Shown here: piece by piece, positions 1-8,313 of the stretch
Layout of the letters: every line of letters starts with the position of its first letter
Numbering within the stretch: position 1 is the first letter of the stretch
Origin: Spirochaetia bacterium UBA2205
GTDB lineage: Bacteria; Spirochaetota; UBA4802; UB4802
Assembly: GCA_002328585.1 (NCBI GenBank)
Contig: DCUV01000005.1
Location: 1-58,498, forward strand
Direction: 5' to 3'
DNA: 58,498 nt
Made by a program: the position numbers and the translations under genes
Notes under the pieces: model-generated
Database searches by the model: none
The model's input: the letters and a program-made list of their open reading frames with translations, nothing else
What the model was told of the DNA's origin: nothing

Positions 1-2
1 CA

Positions 3-125
3 CCTGATAAAGTAGCAACAGATTTCTATGGCACCAAAATTACATATTATGGGCTACGGAAGATGTCTATAAAAGGGGGTCAGAGCCTTTATGAATTATC
101 ACCGCTGGGAATGCTCCGTTTCTGA
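3..125 (+). CDS. possible 3' end of an unrecognised upstream gene (partial)
   Basis: Frame 3 is open from the window edge to a TGA at 123-125, giving about 40 residues (ending ELSPLGMLRF). I do not recognise the family. If real, it overlaps the start of the endonuclease V gene by 35 bases. An open frame this short can arise by chance, so this is weak; the sequence before the window would decide it. Confidence 0.3.
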   Translation, partial: PDKVATDFYGTKITYYGLRKMSIKGGQSLYELSPLGMLRF

Positions 126-759
126 AGCAATAGCCATTCAGGAAAACCTTGCCACAACGGTAATAACAGCAGGGAAGCCTGATACCATTACCACTGTTGC
201 TGGTATTGATATTGCTCTGACCCCACAAAACATTGGTTTTTGCATCATCGCAGTTTTTGAATACCCATCGCTTGTGCTCATTGATGAGGTTTTTAGCTCT
301 GACCCCATAACCTTTCCCTATGTGCCGGGCTTGCTGTCGTTCAGGGAAGGACCGCTGGTGCTGAAAGCATTTGAAAAGCTTACGGAAAAACCTGATATTC
401 TTATTTTTGACGGGCAGGGGATTGCACATCCCCGGCGCTTTGGCATTGCAAGCCATATTGGTGTAGTACTTGATGTGCCTGCAATTGGCTGTGCAAAATC
501 ACGGCTCTATGGGAATTATAAGGATCCGGGGATTACTAAGGGTGACAGGGCATACCTGTATGATAAAAACAACAAAAAAATTGGTGTGGTATTACGAACA
601 CGTACTAACGTAAAACCAATTTTTGTATCACCGGGACATAGAGTAGGGATTGATGAAGCAGCAGATATTATAATACAGTGTACGGGGAAGTACCGTATAC
701 CTGTCCCCACACGCTATGCTCATTGCAGGGTAGGGGAATATAAGCGAAGCAGTTTATAG
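91..759 (+). CDS. nfi: endonuclease V (deoxyinosine 3' endonuclease)
   Basis: A 222-residue protein, the normal length for endonuclease V, which nicks DNA near deoxyinosine and starts repair of deaminated adenine. The family blocks are present in order: VAGIDIA with the first metal-binding Asp near residue 40, YVPGLLSFREGP with the catalytic Glu, FDGQGIAHPRRFG with the second Asp, the AKSRLYG block, and a late SPGHRVG His. The N-terminus (RWECSVSEAIAIQENL) matches the usual W...EA..IQ start, which supports the ATG at 91. A run of G (74-79) lies 11 bases upstream, a poorly placed ribosome site. The gene ends one base from the broken nucleotidyltransferase gene that runs towards it. Confidence 0.93.
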   Translation: MNYHRWECSVSEAIAIQENLATTVITAGKPDTITTVAGIDIALTPQNIGFCIIAVFEYPSLVLIDEVFSSDPITFPYVPGLLSFREGPLVLKAFEKLTEKPDILIFDGQGIAHPRRFGIASHIGVVLDVPAIGCAKSRLYGNYKDPGITKGDRAYLYDKNNKKIGVVLRTRTNVKPIFVSPGHRVGIDEAADIIIQCTGKYRIPVPTRYAHCRVGEYKRSSL

Positions 760-760
760 T

Positions 761-1075
761 TTATTTTTTTTTGTAAAATATTTTACCAGCTCGCCGAATA
801 TGATCCAGTATATCCGGATCGTTGAGATAATGGTATAGAGATAAATCTACCGTATAGGGGAGAAGAAGATCATCAATATCAGTCATGATTTTACCTAAAG
901 TGGTAAGGTTTAAATCACTACTGCCAATTAATGTTAAATCGATGTCAGATCCATTTTTTTAATTTCCTTTTGCTCTGGAACCATAAATAATTGCTTATTC
1001 AATTTCTGAATATTTAGAAAATACAGTATATAATTTGCTTATTGTATCAATACTAAGTTCAAATTTATCAGGCAT
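761..1075 (-). pseudogene. MNT-type nucleotidyltransferase (HI0073-like) with two in-frame stops
   Basis: Read on the minus strand, the frame starting at 1075 encodes about 104 residues of a minimal nucleotidyltransferase: YGSRAKG near residues 31-37, GSDIDL near 42-47, and a C-terminal DHIRRAGKIFY. It is interrupted by TAA at codon 27 (995-997) and codon 39 (959-961), each one substitution from a sense codon common at that site (AAA Lys, TAT Tyr). The frame is otherwise intact to its own TAA at 761-763. The ATG overlaps the stop of the HEPN gene by 8 bases (ATGCCTGA), the usual arrangement for these coupled pairs. Other window genes show no in-frame TAA, so recoding is unlikely and recent loss is the simplest reading. 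Confidence 0.82.
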
Positions 1076-1484
1076 TATTTTTGTCCAATAATTTTTTTAA
1101 AAAGTCATGAAGTTTTCTAAATTTTGGATAGTAATAATACATTATTGATGAAGAAATCTTATTTGCTATTTCCTCATCGTAAGCATGGCTGGTAAGAATA
1201 CGACTTTTAATCATATCCATCCATATCTCTTCATCATCAATAATACCTCGCTTGTAAGCCATACGAAATGCATCGCGACTACCTGTTAAACCTGTTTCGC
1301 CCTGCGATTCAAAATAATCCTTTATTACATTCCATGCCAATTCATAAGTATATTCAAATGCTTTAATTAATCCCTGTTCTTCTAACTCATTTAATTGACC
1401 TTTATCAATAAATTTTGTCAATTGATCAAGAGCCTTTGAAAAATTGCTCAATCGTTGTTTCCAGCGAATATCCTGTTGATCCAT
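1068..1484 (-). CDS. nucleotidyltransferase substrate-binding protein, HI0074/HEPN family
   Basis: A 138-residue, mostly helical protein of the NTase_sub_bind type: KALDQLTKFID, the LIKAFEYTYELAWNVIKDYFESQG block (residues about 44-66), TGSRDAFRMAYKRG, and W.DMIKSRILTSHAYDEE. Family members pair with a small nucleotidyltransferase encoded next door; several HEPN/MNT pairs act as toxin-antitoxin modules, but the HI0073/HI0074 subgroup is not well proven as such. The partner gene directly downstream carries two stop codons here, so this protein may now be an orphan. It is intact and starts with ATG at 1484. Confidence 0.85.
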   Translation of the reverse strand: MDQQDIRWKQRLSNFSKALDQLTKFIDKGQLNELEEQGLIKAFEYTYELAWNVIKDYFESQGETGLTGSRDAFRMAYKRGIIDDEEIWMDMIKSRILTSHAYDEEIANKISSSIMYYYYPKFRKLHDFLKKLLDKNNA

Positions 1485-1782
1485 TGTATAGTACCTGTAT
1501 AATTGTAGTAAGAGTATAAAATACTATTTTACCGTTTTGTCAATGAAATTTGATAAACATCCATTAAACACTGTAAACAATAAAATTTTTTTTATTGACT
1601 ATATACCATATATTTCATAAGTATTAAAAAAATTATTTGTATTCAGGCTTTCTCCAATAGTTAGTTTTCAGGTTTTAAAAATAATAGCTTCATATAGTGT
1701 GTTTTTATAAGTGATATATATTGATAAATATAATATATAGGATAATATATAGGAAGATATAGTTATTTAAAGTGTACATTAC
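1485..1782. other. A+T-rich divergent intergenic region
   Basis: About 300 bases between two divergent genes. I see a weak TTGACT at 1595-1600 without a good -10 at standard spacing, and runs of TATATAGGA-like sequence at 1734-1757 just before the flavoprotein gene. I looked for a glycine riboswitch because a gcv operon follows and saw none. Confidence 0.4.
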
Positions 1783-3105
1783 ATGGAACAAACAACAATA
1801 ATTATTGCCGGTTTGGGCAGTGCGGGTTTTTCTGCACTTACAACGGTAAAGCGGATTAATCCAAAAGCACGAGTTGTGGTCATTGATCCAAAAGAAAAGG
1901 ATATTGTGCATCCATGCGGGTTGCCCTATGCACTGGAGGGAATCGTTAGCCATGAACATCTGAGTCAGGATATCTATCTCAACCGCATGAATGTTGAAAA
2001 AATAACGGGAACGGTTCAATTGGTTGATGCTGCAAATCATAAACTTGTTGTTACATCAGGCAGCAATGAACAATTGGTAAACTTTGACAGAGCAATTATT
2101 TGCACTGGTTACAAGCCTTTGGTGCCGCCAATTGTCAATATCAAAAAATATTATAACAATGGTGTGTATACGCTCTCTTCCGTTCATGATTTACTTGCTA
2201 TCAAAAGTGCTTTGCACGGTAAACAAAGGGCGCTGGTTGTTGGGGCAGGGGCTATTGGTCTTGAAATGGCATATGCTCTACAGGTCAACGGATTGCAGGT
2301 AACTGTTATTGAAGCAAAGGATGTGTTGCCCAATGCGCTGGACAGTGATATGGCAGCAATAGTGGCGGACTACTGCACACAAAACAATATTGCTCTTGCA
2401 TTACATGATGCTGTCAATGCCATTGAAAAAAATAATAATTTCATTGCCATTACCAATGATGCACAATACAATGCAGATATCATTATTGTTGCCTGTGGTT
2501 TTGCACCCAACTGTGATTGGGCTATTGCCTCTTCACTGAAAACATCAAAAGGTGGGGTGATAGTTACTGATAATCTACAGGTTTGCCCTGATGTATATGC
2601 TGCAGGTGATTGTATTGAATGCTGGTCGGTTATTGATAAAAAGCCTTTGCCGGTAAAACTTGCGACATCGGCATACAAGCAGGGTGTTGTTGCTGCCGAA
2701 AATGGTATGGGCGGAAATTTAGTTTATGCCGGCACTGCCGGTACGTTTGTTACTGTGATAGGCAATCTGGAGATTGCTGCAACCGGTTTTTCAACAGATG
2801 TAGCAAAAGAACGGGGTTTTTCCGTGATAGCAGGGAAGATAAGTGCTGCAGTAAAACCTGAATATTTCCCGTCCAATGAACGATTGACTATGAAGGTGCT
2901 CTGTGATATATCTGGAAGGATGATTGGTGCGCAGGCAATAGGTAATGGAGCAGCTTCAAGGATTAATATAGTCAGTTTAGCCATCAACAGGGGATTAACC
3001 ATTGACGATGTATTGCAGTCCGAGATGGCATACTGTCCGGCAGTAAGTGAAGTTAACGATATTTTATTGAAAGCATGTGAATTTGCAAAACGGAGAATGA
3101 AATGA
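1783..3105 (+). CDS. FAD/NAD(P)-dependent oxidoreductase, CoA-disulfide reductase/NADH oxidase-like
   Basis: A 440-residue class II pyridine-nucleotide disulfide oxidoreductase. It has an N-terminal FAD-binding GLGSAGFSA (residues 10-18), a single redox cysteine in HPCGLPY (Cys45), an internal NAD(P)H fold VVGAGAIGLEMA near residues 152-163, and YAAGDC closing the FAD site near 270. The single Cys and CGLPY context match CoA-disulfide reductase or NADH oxidase relatives, not dihydrolipoyl dehydrogenase, which has a CxxxxC pair. The stop overlaps the gcvT start (ATGA), so it is translationally coupled to the glycine cleavage genes. The substrate cannot be read from sequence. Confidence 0.85.
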   Translation: MEQTTIIIAGLGSAGFSALTTVKRINPKARVVVIDPKEKDIVHPCGLPYALEGIVSHEHLSQDIYLNRMNVEKITGTVQLVDAANHKLVVTSGSNEQLVNFDRAIICTGYKPLVPPIVNIKKYYNNGVYTLSSVHDLLAIKSALHGKQRALVVGAGAIGLEMAYALQVNGLQVTVIEAKDVLPNALDSDMAAIVADYCTQNNIALALHDAVNAIEKNNNFIAITNDAQYNADIIIVACGFAPNCDWAIASSLKTSKGGVIVTDNLQVCPDVYAAGDCIECWSVIDKKPLPVKLATSAYKQGVVAAENGMGGNLVYAGTAGTFVTVIGNLEIAATGFSTDVAKERGFSVIAGKISAAVKPEYFPSNERLTMKVLCDISGRMIGAQAIGNGAASRINIVSLAINRGLTIDDVLQSEMAYCPAVSEVNDILLKACEFAKRRMK

Positions 3106-4202
3106 CCGCACAAAGAACATTTTTATATGATGATCACATAAAATTAGGTGCAAGGATGGTTGAGTTTGCAGGCTGGGAACTGCCTGTCATGTATACTTCA
3201 ATTATTGATGAGCACATGGCTGTGCGTCAATCCGCAGGCATTTTTGATGTGTCACATATGGGCGAGATTGTTGTAAAAGGGCGTGGTGCTAAAGCTGCAT
3301 TACAAAGGCTTATACCAACCGATATGGGCAGGCTTGAAAAAGGCAAATCAATGTATACCTGCTTTTTAAATGAGCAGGGTGGCATTATTGATGATCTTTT
3401 TATCTTCATGTTATCCGACAATGAATATTATCTTGTTGTTAATGCAGGCACAACAGAAAAGGATGTAGAATGGTTAACCCTGAATTGTAAAACTAATGTT
3501 GCAATTCAGGATGTTTCAGAGGTTACATCAAAGATTGATATTCAGGGTCCGCAATCATACAATATTTTAAAAAAGATAATTAAGGATGACAGGCTGGAAG
3601 GTTTACAGCGGTTTTACTTTTTTACGGGAACATACAAAGGCGAACCTGTTCTGGTGTCACAGACAGGGTATACCGGTGAGTTTGGCTATGAGCTTTTTTG
3701 TATCAACAATATAATTTCACGGTTGTGGAATGATATCCTTGATGCTGGAAAAGAATATGGCTTAAAACCAGCAGGGCTTGGTGCACGGGATACATTGCGG
3801 TTGGAGTCATGCTACTCATTATATGGACATGAACTGAGTGAAACGATTTCACCAATTGAAGGCGGCATTGGTTTTGTTGTTAACGCAACATCAGATTACA
3901 TAGCAAAGGATATTATTGAAGACCAGAAAAAAAATGGTGCTCCGCGTGAAATACTATGTCTTGAAATGATGGATAAAGCTATCCCCCGCAGCGATTACCC
4001 GGTAGTATATAATAAACAGGATATAGGCGCTATAACCAGCGGTGGATTTTCACCCTTATTGAAAAAGGGAATTGCAATGGCGCTGGTTAAGCGTGGTTTG
4101 GTTACCATACATGATGAGGTGTCAGTAGGTATCAGGGGTAAACAAAGCCCTGCAAAGGTTGTTGCACGACCATTTTATAAATATAATGGAAAAAGGCTTT
4201 AA
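3102..4202 (+). CDS. gcvT: glycine cleavage system T protein (aminomethyltransferase)
   Basis: A 366-residue aminomethyltransferase that moves the methylene group from aminomethyl-lipoyl GcvH to tetrahydrofolate, releasing ammonia. Family features: RMVEFAGWELPVMY near the N-terminus, FDVSHMGEI (folate-site Asp), DDLFIF, the SQTGYTGEFGYELF block, GLGARDTLRLE, and the late GAITSGGFSP. Length is normal. It starts with the ATG overlapping the flavoprotein stop. The 81-base gap to gcvH contains a direct repeat GAAAATATAAAT and a GGAG ribosome site. Confidence 0.96.
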   Translation: MTAQRTFLYDDHIKLGARMVEFAGWELPVMYTSIIDEHMAVRQSAGIFDVSHMGEIVVKGRGAKAALQRLIPTDMGRLEKGKSMYTCFLNEQGGIIDDLFIFMLSDNEYYLVVNAGTTEKDVEWLTLNCKTNVAIQDVSEVTSKIDIQGPQSYNILKKIIKDDRLEGLQRFYFFTGTYKGEPVLVSQTGYTGEFGYELFCINNIISRLWNDILDAGKEYGLKPAGLGARDTLRLESCYSLYGHELSETISPIEGGIGFVVNATSDYIAKDIIEDQKKNGAPREILCLEMMDKAIPRSDYPVVYNKQDIGAITSGGFSPLLKKGIAMALVKRGLVTIHDEVSVGIRGKQSPAKVVARPFYKYNGKRL

Positions 4203-4283
4203 TATCTGTTTACAATAAGATGCTGAGATAAACCGTGTATGAAAATATAAATGAAAATATAAATTTATTGTAGGAGCACTATA

Positions 4284-4676
4284 ATGAGCAATATACCTGA
4301 AAACCTTAAATACACAAAAACACATGAGTGGATTGACGTGCAGGATACGTATGCCGGTGTATGTGGTATTACTGATCACGCGCAGGAGATGCTCACGGAT
4401 ATTGTATTTGTAGAGTTGCCTGAGGTTGGGATAGAAGTCAAAGCTGGTGAGCAGGTGGCTGTTGTTGAATCAGTAAAAGCGGTGAGTGATGTGTATGCAC
4501 CGGTAAGCGGAAGAATAACCGAAGTAAACAAACTGTTAGAGGATAAGCCGGAACTTTTAAACAGTGATCCCTATGGCGAAGGCTGGATTTATAAAATAGA
4601 TATAAAGGATAAGTATGAACTGGATGAACTGATGGACGCTGCTGCCTATGCAGAGCACGTAGCCCAGGGTGAATAG
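4284..4676 (+). CDS. gcvH: glycine cleavage system H protein
   Basis: A 130-residue lipoyl carrier of the glycine cleavage complex. KYTKTHEW starts the domain; the lipoylation motif ESVKAVSDVYAPVSG places the modified lysine at residue 65, and GEGWIYKI follows. It shuttles the aminomethyl group from GcvP to GcvT and must be reoxidised by a dihydrolipoyl dehydrogenase, which this operon lacks. GTAGGAGCACTATA precedes the ATG and gives a good ribosome site. Only two bases separate its stop from the start of gcvPA. Confidence 0.97.
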   Translation: MSNIPENLKYTKTHEWIDVQDTYAGVCGITDHAQEMLTDIVFVELPEVGIEVKAGEQVAVVESVKAVSDVYAPVSGRITEVNKLLEDKPELLNSDPYGEGWIYKIDIKDKYELDELMDAAAYAEHVAQGE

Positions 4677-4678
4677 CC

Positions 4679-5998
4679 ATGAGTTTTTTACCCAACAGTG
4701 ACGATGATATCCTTGCAATGTGTAGTGAAATTGGTGTTTCAAGCATAGAAGATCTTTTTTGTGACATTCCTGCTTCAATAAAAAATCCCACTATACAACT
4801 TCCTCAAGCGTTATCCGAGCAGGAAGCGCTTACGCATATACTTCATATAGGCAATGCTAATGAACAACTATGTTCTCTTGTTGGTGCTGGTATCTATAAT
4901 CATTATGTACCCGCTGTTGTTGATCATCTGGTTTCACGCTCTGAGTTTTATACTGCCTATACACCCTATCAGCCCGAGATAAGTCAGGGAACGTTAGCTG
5001 CAATCTTTGAATTTCAAACATTTATATGCAGGCTCACCGGTATGGATATTGCCAATGCAAGCATGTATGATGGCGCAACAGCGTTAGCCGAAGCAGTGCT
5101 CATGGCTATACGTTCAACCGGCAAAAACAGGGTGCTGTGCTCGGCAACGGTTCATCCCCATTACCGTGATGTTCTTTCTGCCTACCTGTGGGCATCGGAT
5201 GCGCAATTGGCGATAGTTCCCTATAAACAGGGCTTAACTGATTATGAACAACTATCGCACATGATAGATGACAATGTTGCCTGCGTTATTGTGCAGAGCC
5301 CTAATTATTTTGGAGCAGTTGAGGATGTTGCAAGTATTGCAGATAGTGCACATAACCATGGTGCATTATGTATAGCAACATTTACCGAAGCGTTGAGTTT
5401 GGCATTATTAAAAAGCCCGGGCAGTCTTGGAGCAGATATTACCTGCGGCGAGGGGCAATCGTTTGGAAATTATCCTGCATGTGGAGGCCCGCTTTTAGGA
5501 ATTTTGGCCTGCCGCAGCAAATTTATGCGCACCATTCCGGGCAGGCTGGTTGGAAAAACAGTGGATGAAGAAGGCAGGGATGCTTTTGTTATGACATTGC
5601 AAACCCGTGAGCAGCATATCAGACGTCAGCGTGCAACATCAAATATATGCACCAATGAAGGGCTATGCGCTCTGCGTGCTACTATATATTTAAGCCTTGT
5701 TGGAAATAAATTGATTGAGCTTGCCAGGATTAATCATGCTTTAGCCAGTTACTGCTGCAGCAGGCTCGTTGCATTAGGATATGAGCGTGTGTTTACTGTG
5801 CCATTTTTCAATGAATTTGTTATACGGGTTGACAACGCAAAAGAAATAAGAAACAGATTGCTTGATAACGGATATGCATTGGGAATATCCATTGATACGT
5901 ATTACCCCGAGCTTAACGATTGCCTTTTGCTTGGTGTTACCGAAAGTGTATCAAACAATGATATTGACAATCTGGTTGAACTGTTGCAAACAATTTAA
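4679..5998 (+). CDS. gcvPA: glycine dehydrogenase (decarboxylating) subunit 1
   Basis: A 439-residue N-terminal half of the split P protein (P-alpha). It has the typical FLPNSDDDILAMCSEIGVSSIEDLFCDIP opening region (residues 3-31), YTPYQPEISQGTLAAIFEFQT near 97-117, MYDGATALAEA and GEGQSFGNYPACGGPLLG. It forms the PLP enzyme with GcvPB, decarboxylating glycine and loading the aminomethyl group on GcvH. The split P form is common in Gram-positives, spirochaetes and other lineages. The gene carries two copies of the GCGATAGTT word (5210-5218 and, inverted, 5250-5258). Its TAA overlaps the first ATG of the next frame by one base. Confidence 0.96.
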   Translation: MSFLPNSDDDILAMCSEIGVSSIEDLFCDIPASIKNPTIQLPQALSEQEALTHILHIGNANEQLCSLVGAGIYNHYVPAVVDHLVSRSEFYTAYTPYQPEISQGTLAAIFEFQTFICRLTGMDIANASMYDGATALAEAVLMAIRSTGKNRVLCSATVHPHYRDVLSAYLWASDAQLAIVPYKQGLTDYEQLSHMIDDNVACVIVQSPNYFGAVEDVASIADSAHNHGALCIATFTEALSLALLKSPGSLGADITCGEGQSFGNYPACGGPLLGILACRSKFMRTIPGRLVGKTVDEEGRDAFVMTLQTREQHIRRQRATSNICTNEGLCALRATIYLSLVGNKLIELARINHALASYCCSRLVALGYERVFTVPFFNEFVIRVDNAKEIRNRLLDNGYALGISIDTYYPELNDCLLLGVTESVSNNDIDNLVELLQTI

Positions 5999-6009
5999 TG
6001 AGGGTAACG

Positions 6010-7431
6010 ATGCAGACAATATTTTTATTTCATAAAAAAGGTAAAAATAAATATAGTATTCCAGCCTGTGATTCCATACAGGGTGATGAAATTCCCCGGT
6101 CAATGCTACGCGATGATTTAACATTGGTTGATGTAAGCGAGGTTGATGTGGTGCGTCATTATCGGAAACTTTCATCTTTAAACTTTGGTGTGGATAATGG
6201 TATGTATCCGCTGGGAAGCTGTACCATGAAGTACAATCCCAAGATAAATGATGTTGTAGCCATGCTGCCGCAGTTTGCGATGCAGCATCCGGCTACCATT
6301 GAGGAAACAGGGCAGGGCGCATTACATATGATGTATCAGCTACAACAGATGCTGTGCCAGATTACCGGCATGCACAATTTTTCATTATCGCCTGCTGCCG
6401 GTGCCCATGGCGAGCTTACCAGCGTCATGATTATAAAAAAATATTTTGAAACAAAAGGTGAAAAGCGCAATATACTCTTAATTCCCGATTCGGCGCATGG
6501 CACCAATCCCGCTTCAGTTGCCATGTGCGGCTTTGAGGTAAAAGAAATTCCGTCGGACAGTGACGGGGATGTTGACCTTACTAAATTGGAAGATGCGCTC
6601 AATGAACATGTTGCCGCAATGATGCTGACAAGCCCCAATACTCTTGGGCTATTTGACAGAAATATACTAAAAATTGCAGATATGCTGCACAGCAAGGGAG
6701 CGCTGTTTTACTGTGATGGCGCTAACCTCAACGCTGTGGTGGGTAAGGTGCGCCCTGTTGATATGGGTTTTGATATCATGCATGTTAACCTTCATAAAAC
6801 GTTTTCCACACCACACGGCGGTGGCGGTCCTGGAGCAGGTCCCATAGGTGTTGTGGAAAAGTTAGCTCCTTTTTTACCCGTTCCTATTATTGAAAAAGCC
6901 GATAGGTATTATTTGCAGTATAACAGGCCGTTATCTATTGGCAGGATTCATAGCTTTTTTGGAAATTTTATGGTAATGCTGCGTGCCTATACCTATATAA
7001 TGATGCTTGGTTCAGATGGTTTACGAAATGTTGCAGAACATGCTGTATGCAATGCAAATTATTTACGAACAAAATTATGCAATCATTTTCAGGTACCGTA
7101 CAACCGTATCTGCATGCATGAATTTGTCATCAATGATGAAGGATTGCCCAATGGGATAACCACCAATGAGGTAGCAAAGCGTTTGCTTGATTATGGCTTT
7201 CATGCACCAACCGTTTATTTCCCGCTCATTGTTCATGGAGCAATGATGATAGAGCCTACAGAAACCGAGCACAGGGATACGCTTGATGCATTTGCTGATG
7301 CCATGCTTACCATAAAAAAAGAAGCAGCCCAAAATCCTGCACTACTAAAAAAAGCACCTGTTACCACACCGGTGCGAAAGGTTGACGCAGTTTTAGCAGC
7401 ACGCAAACCGGTATTAAAATGGGACGACTGA
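6010..7431 (+). CDS. gcvPB: glycine dehydrogenase (decarboxylating) subunit 2
   Basis: A 473-residue C-terminal half of P protein (P-beta). It carries the PLP lysine in VNLHKTFSTPHGGGGPG, plus YPLGSCTMKYNP, DSAHGTNPASVAMCG and PLIVHGAMMIEPTE. The frame also has an in-frame ATG at 5998, overlapping the gcvPA stop; I prefer 6010 because GAGGGT at 6000-6005 sits at good ribosome-site distance and MQTIFLFHKKGK fits the family start better. The end overlaps lipA by 13 bases, so lipoate synthesis is tied to production of the enzyme that needs it. Confidence 0.95.
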   Translation: MQTIFLFHKKGKNKYSIPACDSIQGDEIPRSMLRDDLTLVDVSEVDVVRHYRKLSSLNFGVDNGMYPLGSCTMKYNPKINDVVAMLPQFAMQHPATIEETGQGALHMMYQLQQMLCQITGMHNFSLSPAAGAHGELTSVMIIKKYFETKGEKRNILLIPDSAHGTNPASVAMCGFEVKEIPSDSDGDVDLTKLEDALNEHVAAMMLTSPNTLGLFDRNILKIADMLHSKGALFYCDGANLNAVVGKVRPVDMGFDIMHVNLHKTFSTPHGGGGPGAGPIGVVEKLAPFLPVPIIEKADRYYLQYNRPLSIGRIHSFFGNFMVMLRAYTYIMMLGSDGLRNVAEHAVCNANYLRTKLCNHFQVPYNRICMHEFVINDEGLPNGITTNEVAKRLLDYGFHAPTVYFPLIVHGAMMIEPTETEHRDTLDAFADAMLTIKKEAAQNPALLKKAPVTTPVRKVDAVLAARKPVLKWDD

Positions 7432-8306
7432 CTCGATCAATACCTGATTGGATAAAATGTACCATACCGTCAGGTCCGCAGTATAAAAAAGTAAAACAAC
7501 ACGTTAACGCTTGTGGTCTTCATACGGTGTGCATTGAGGCTCGCTGCCCCAATGTGGGTGAATGTTTTACAAAAGGACATGCTACCTTTCTCATTATGGG
7601 CAATGTTTGTACGCGCAATTGCAAATACTGTGCTGTTGCAAAAGGAGTACCTTTGCCGGTTGATGACGACGAGCCGCAAAAGATTGCGCGGGCTATTAAC
7701 AACCTCAAGCTTTCCTATGTTGTTGTGACATCTGTTACGCGCGATGACCTTAGTGACGGCGGTGCCGTATATTTTGCGAAAACGGTTGATGCGGTGCGCA
7801 CGCTGAATGACTCAACCATGGTAGAGGTGTTAATACCCGATTTTAAACATTCACAGCAACTATCGCTTAAAACAATAATGGCTGCAAAACCGGATGTTAT
7901 AAACCATAATATTGAGGTGGCTCAAAGTTGTTATACAACGTTACGACCAAGTGGCAATTACAGGGCTTCATTAAAGCTATTGGCGATAGTTACTGAATAT
8001 GGATTTACAGCAAAATCAGGGCTTATGATTGGATTTGGCGAAACGCTTGATGACATTGTGCAAACCCTGCGAGATGTGCGCTCAACGGGTTGTGAAATCA
8101 TGACGATTGGGCAGTACTGTTCATCTCATAAAGGGGCATATCCGGTACAAAAATATTATACGCCGGATGAGTTTTCACGGATTGAAGCAATAGCGTACAC
8201 GATTGGTTTTTCAAAAGTTATGGCAGCCCCGCTGGTACGAAGCTCATATAGAGCGGGTGAAATGTTTTCCAGAGCTACTATCGCTCATAATACCATGGAG
8301 GCATAA
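7419..8306 (+). CDS. lipA: lipoyl synthase (radical SAM)
   Basis: A 295-residue radical SAM enzyme that inserts two sulfurs into octanoyl groups on carrier proteins such as GcvH. The auxiliary cluster cysteines are Cys38, Cys43 and Cys49 (CIEARCPNVGEC); the radical SAM CxxxCxxC is Cys64, Cys68, Cys71 (CTRNCKYC). The C-terminal RSSY that ligates the auxiliary cluster is present. Length is normal for LipA. The gene contains one inverted and one direct copy of the iterated word (7858-7866 and 7983-7991), the latter in the full 15-base form. Confidence 0.97.
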   Translation: MGRLTRSIPDWIKCTIPSGPQYKKVKQHVNACGLHTVCIEARCPNVGECFTKGHATFLIMGNVCTRNCKYCAVAKGVPLPVDDDEPQKIARAINNLKLSYVVVTSVTRDDLSDGGAVYFAKTVDAVRTLNDSTMVEVLIPDFKHSQQLSLKTIMAAKPDVINHNIEVAQSCYTTLRPSGNYRASLKLLAIVTEYGFTAKSGLMIGFGETLDDIVQTLRDVRSTGCEIMTIGQYCSSHKGAYPVQKYYTPDEFSRIEAIAYTIGFSKVMAAPLVRSSYRAGEMFSRATIAHNTMEA

Positions 8307-8313
8307 ACACAAA

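Noticed and set aside
761..1075. Stop-codon recoding in the nucleotidyltransferase
   Set aside because: No other gene in the window has in-frame TAA, so pseudogene is the simpler reading.
1485..1782. Glycine riboswitch before the gcv operon
   Set aside because: I searched by eye for the paired glycine aptamer pattern and found only A+T-rich sequence.
1783..3105. Flavoprotein as the missing dihydrolipoyl dehydrogenase
   Set aside because: It has one cysteine in CGLPY and lacks the CxxxxC pair needed for that activity.
5998..6009. Start of gcvPB at 5998
   Set aside because: ATG 6010 has a better ribosome site and matches the family start; the earlier ATG only overlaps the gcvPA stop.
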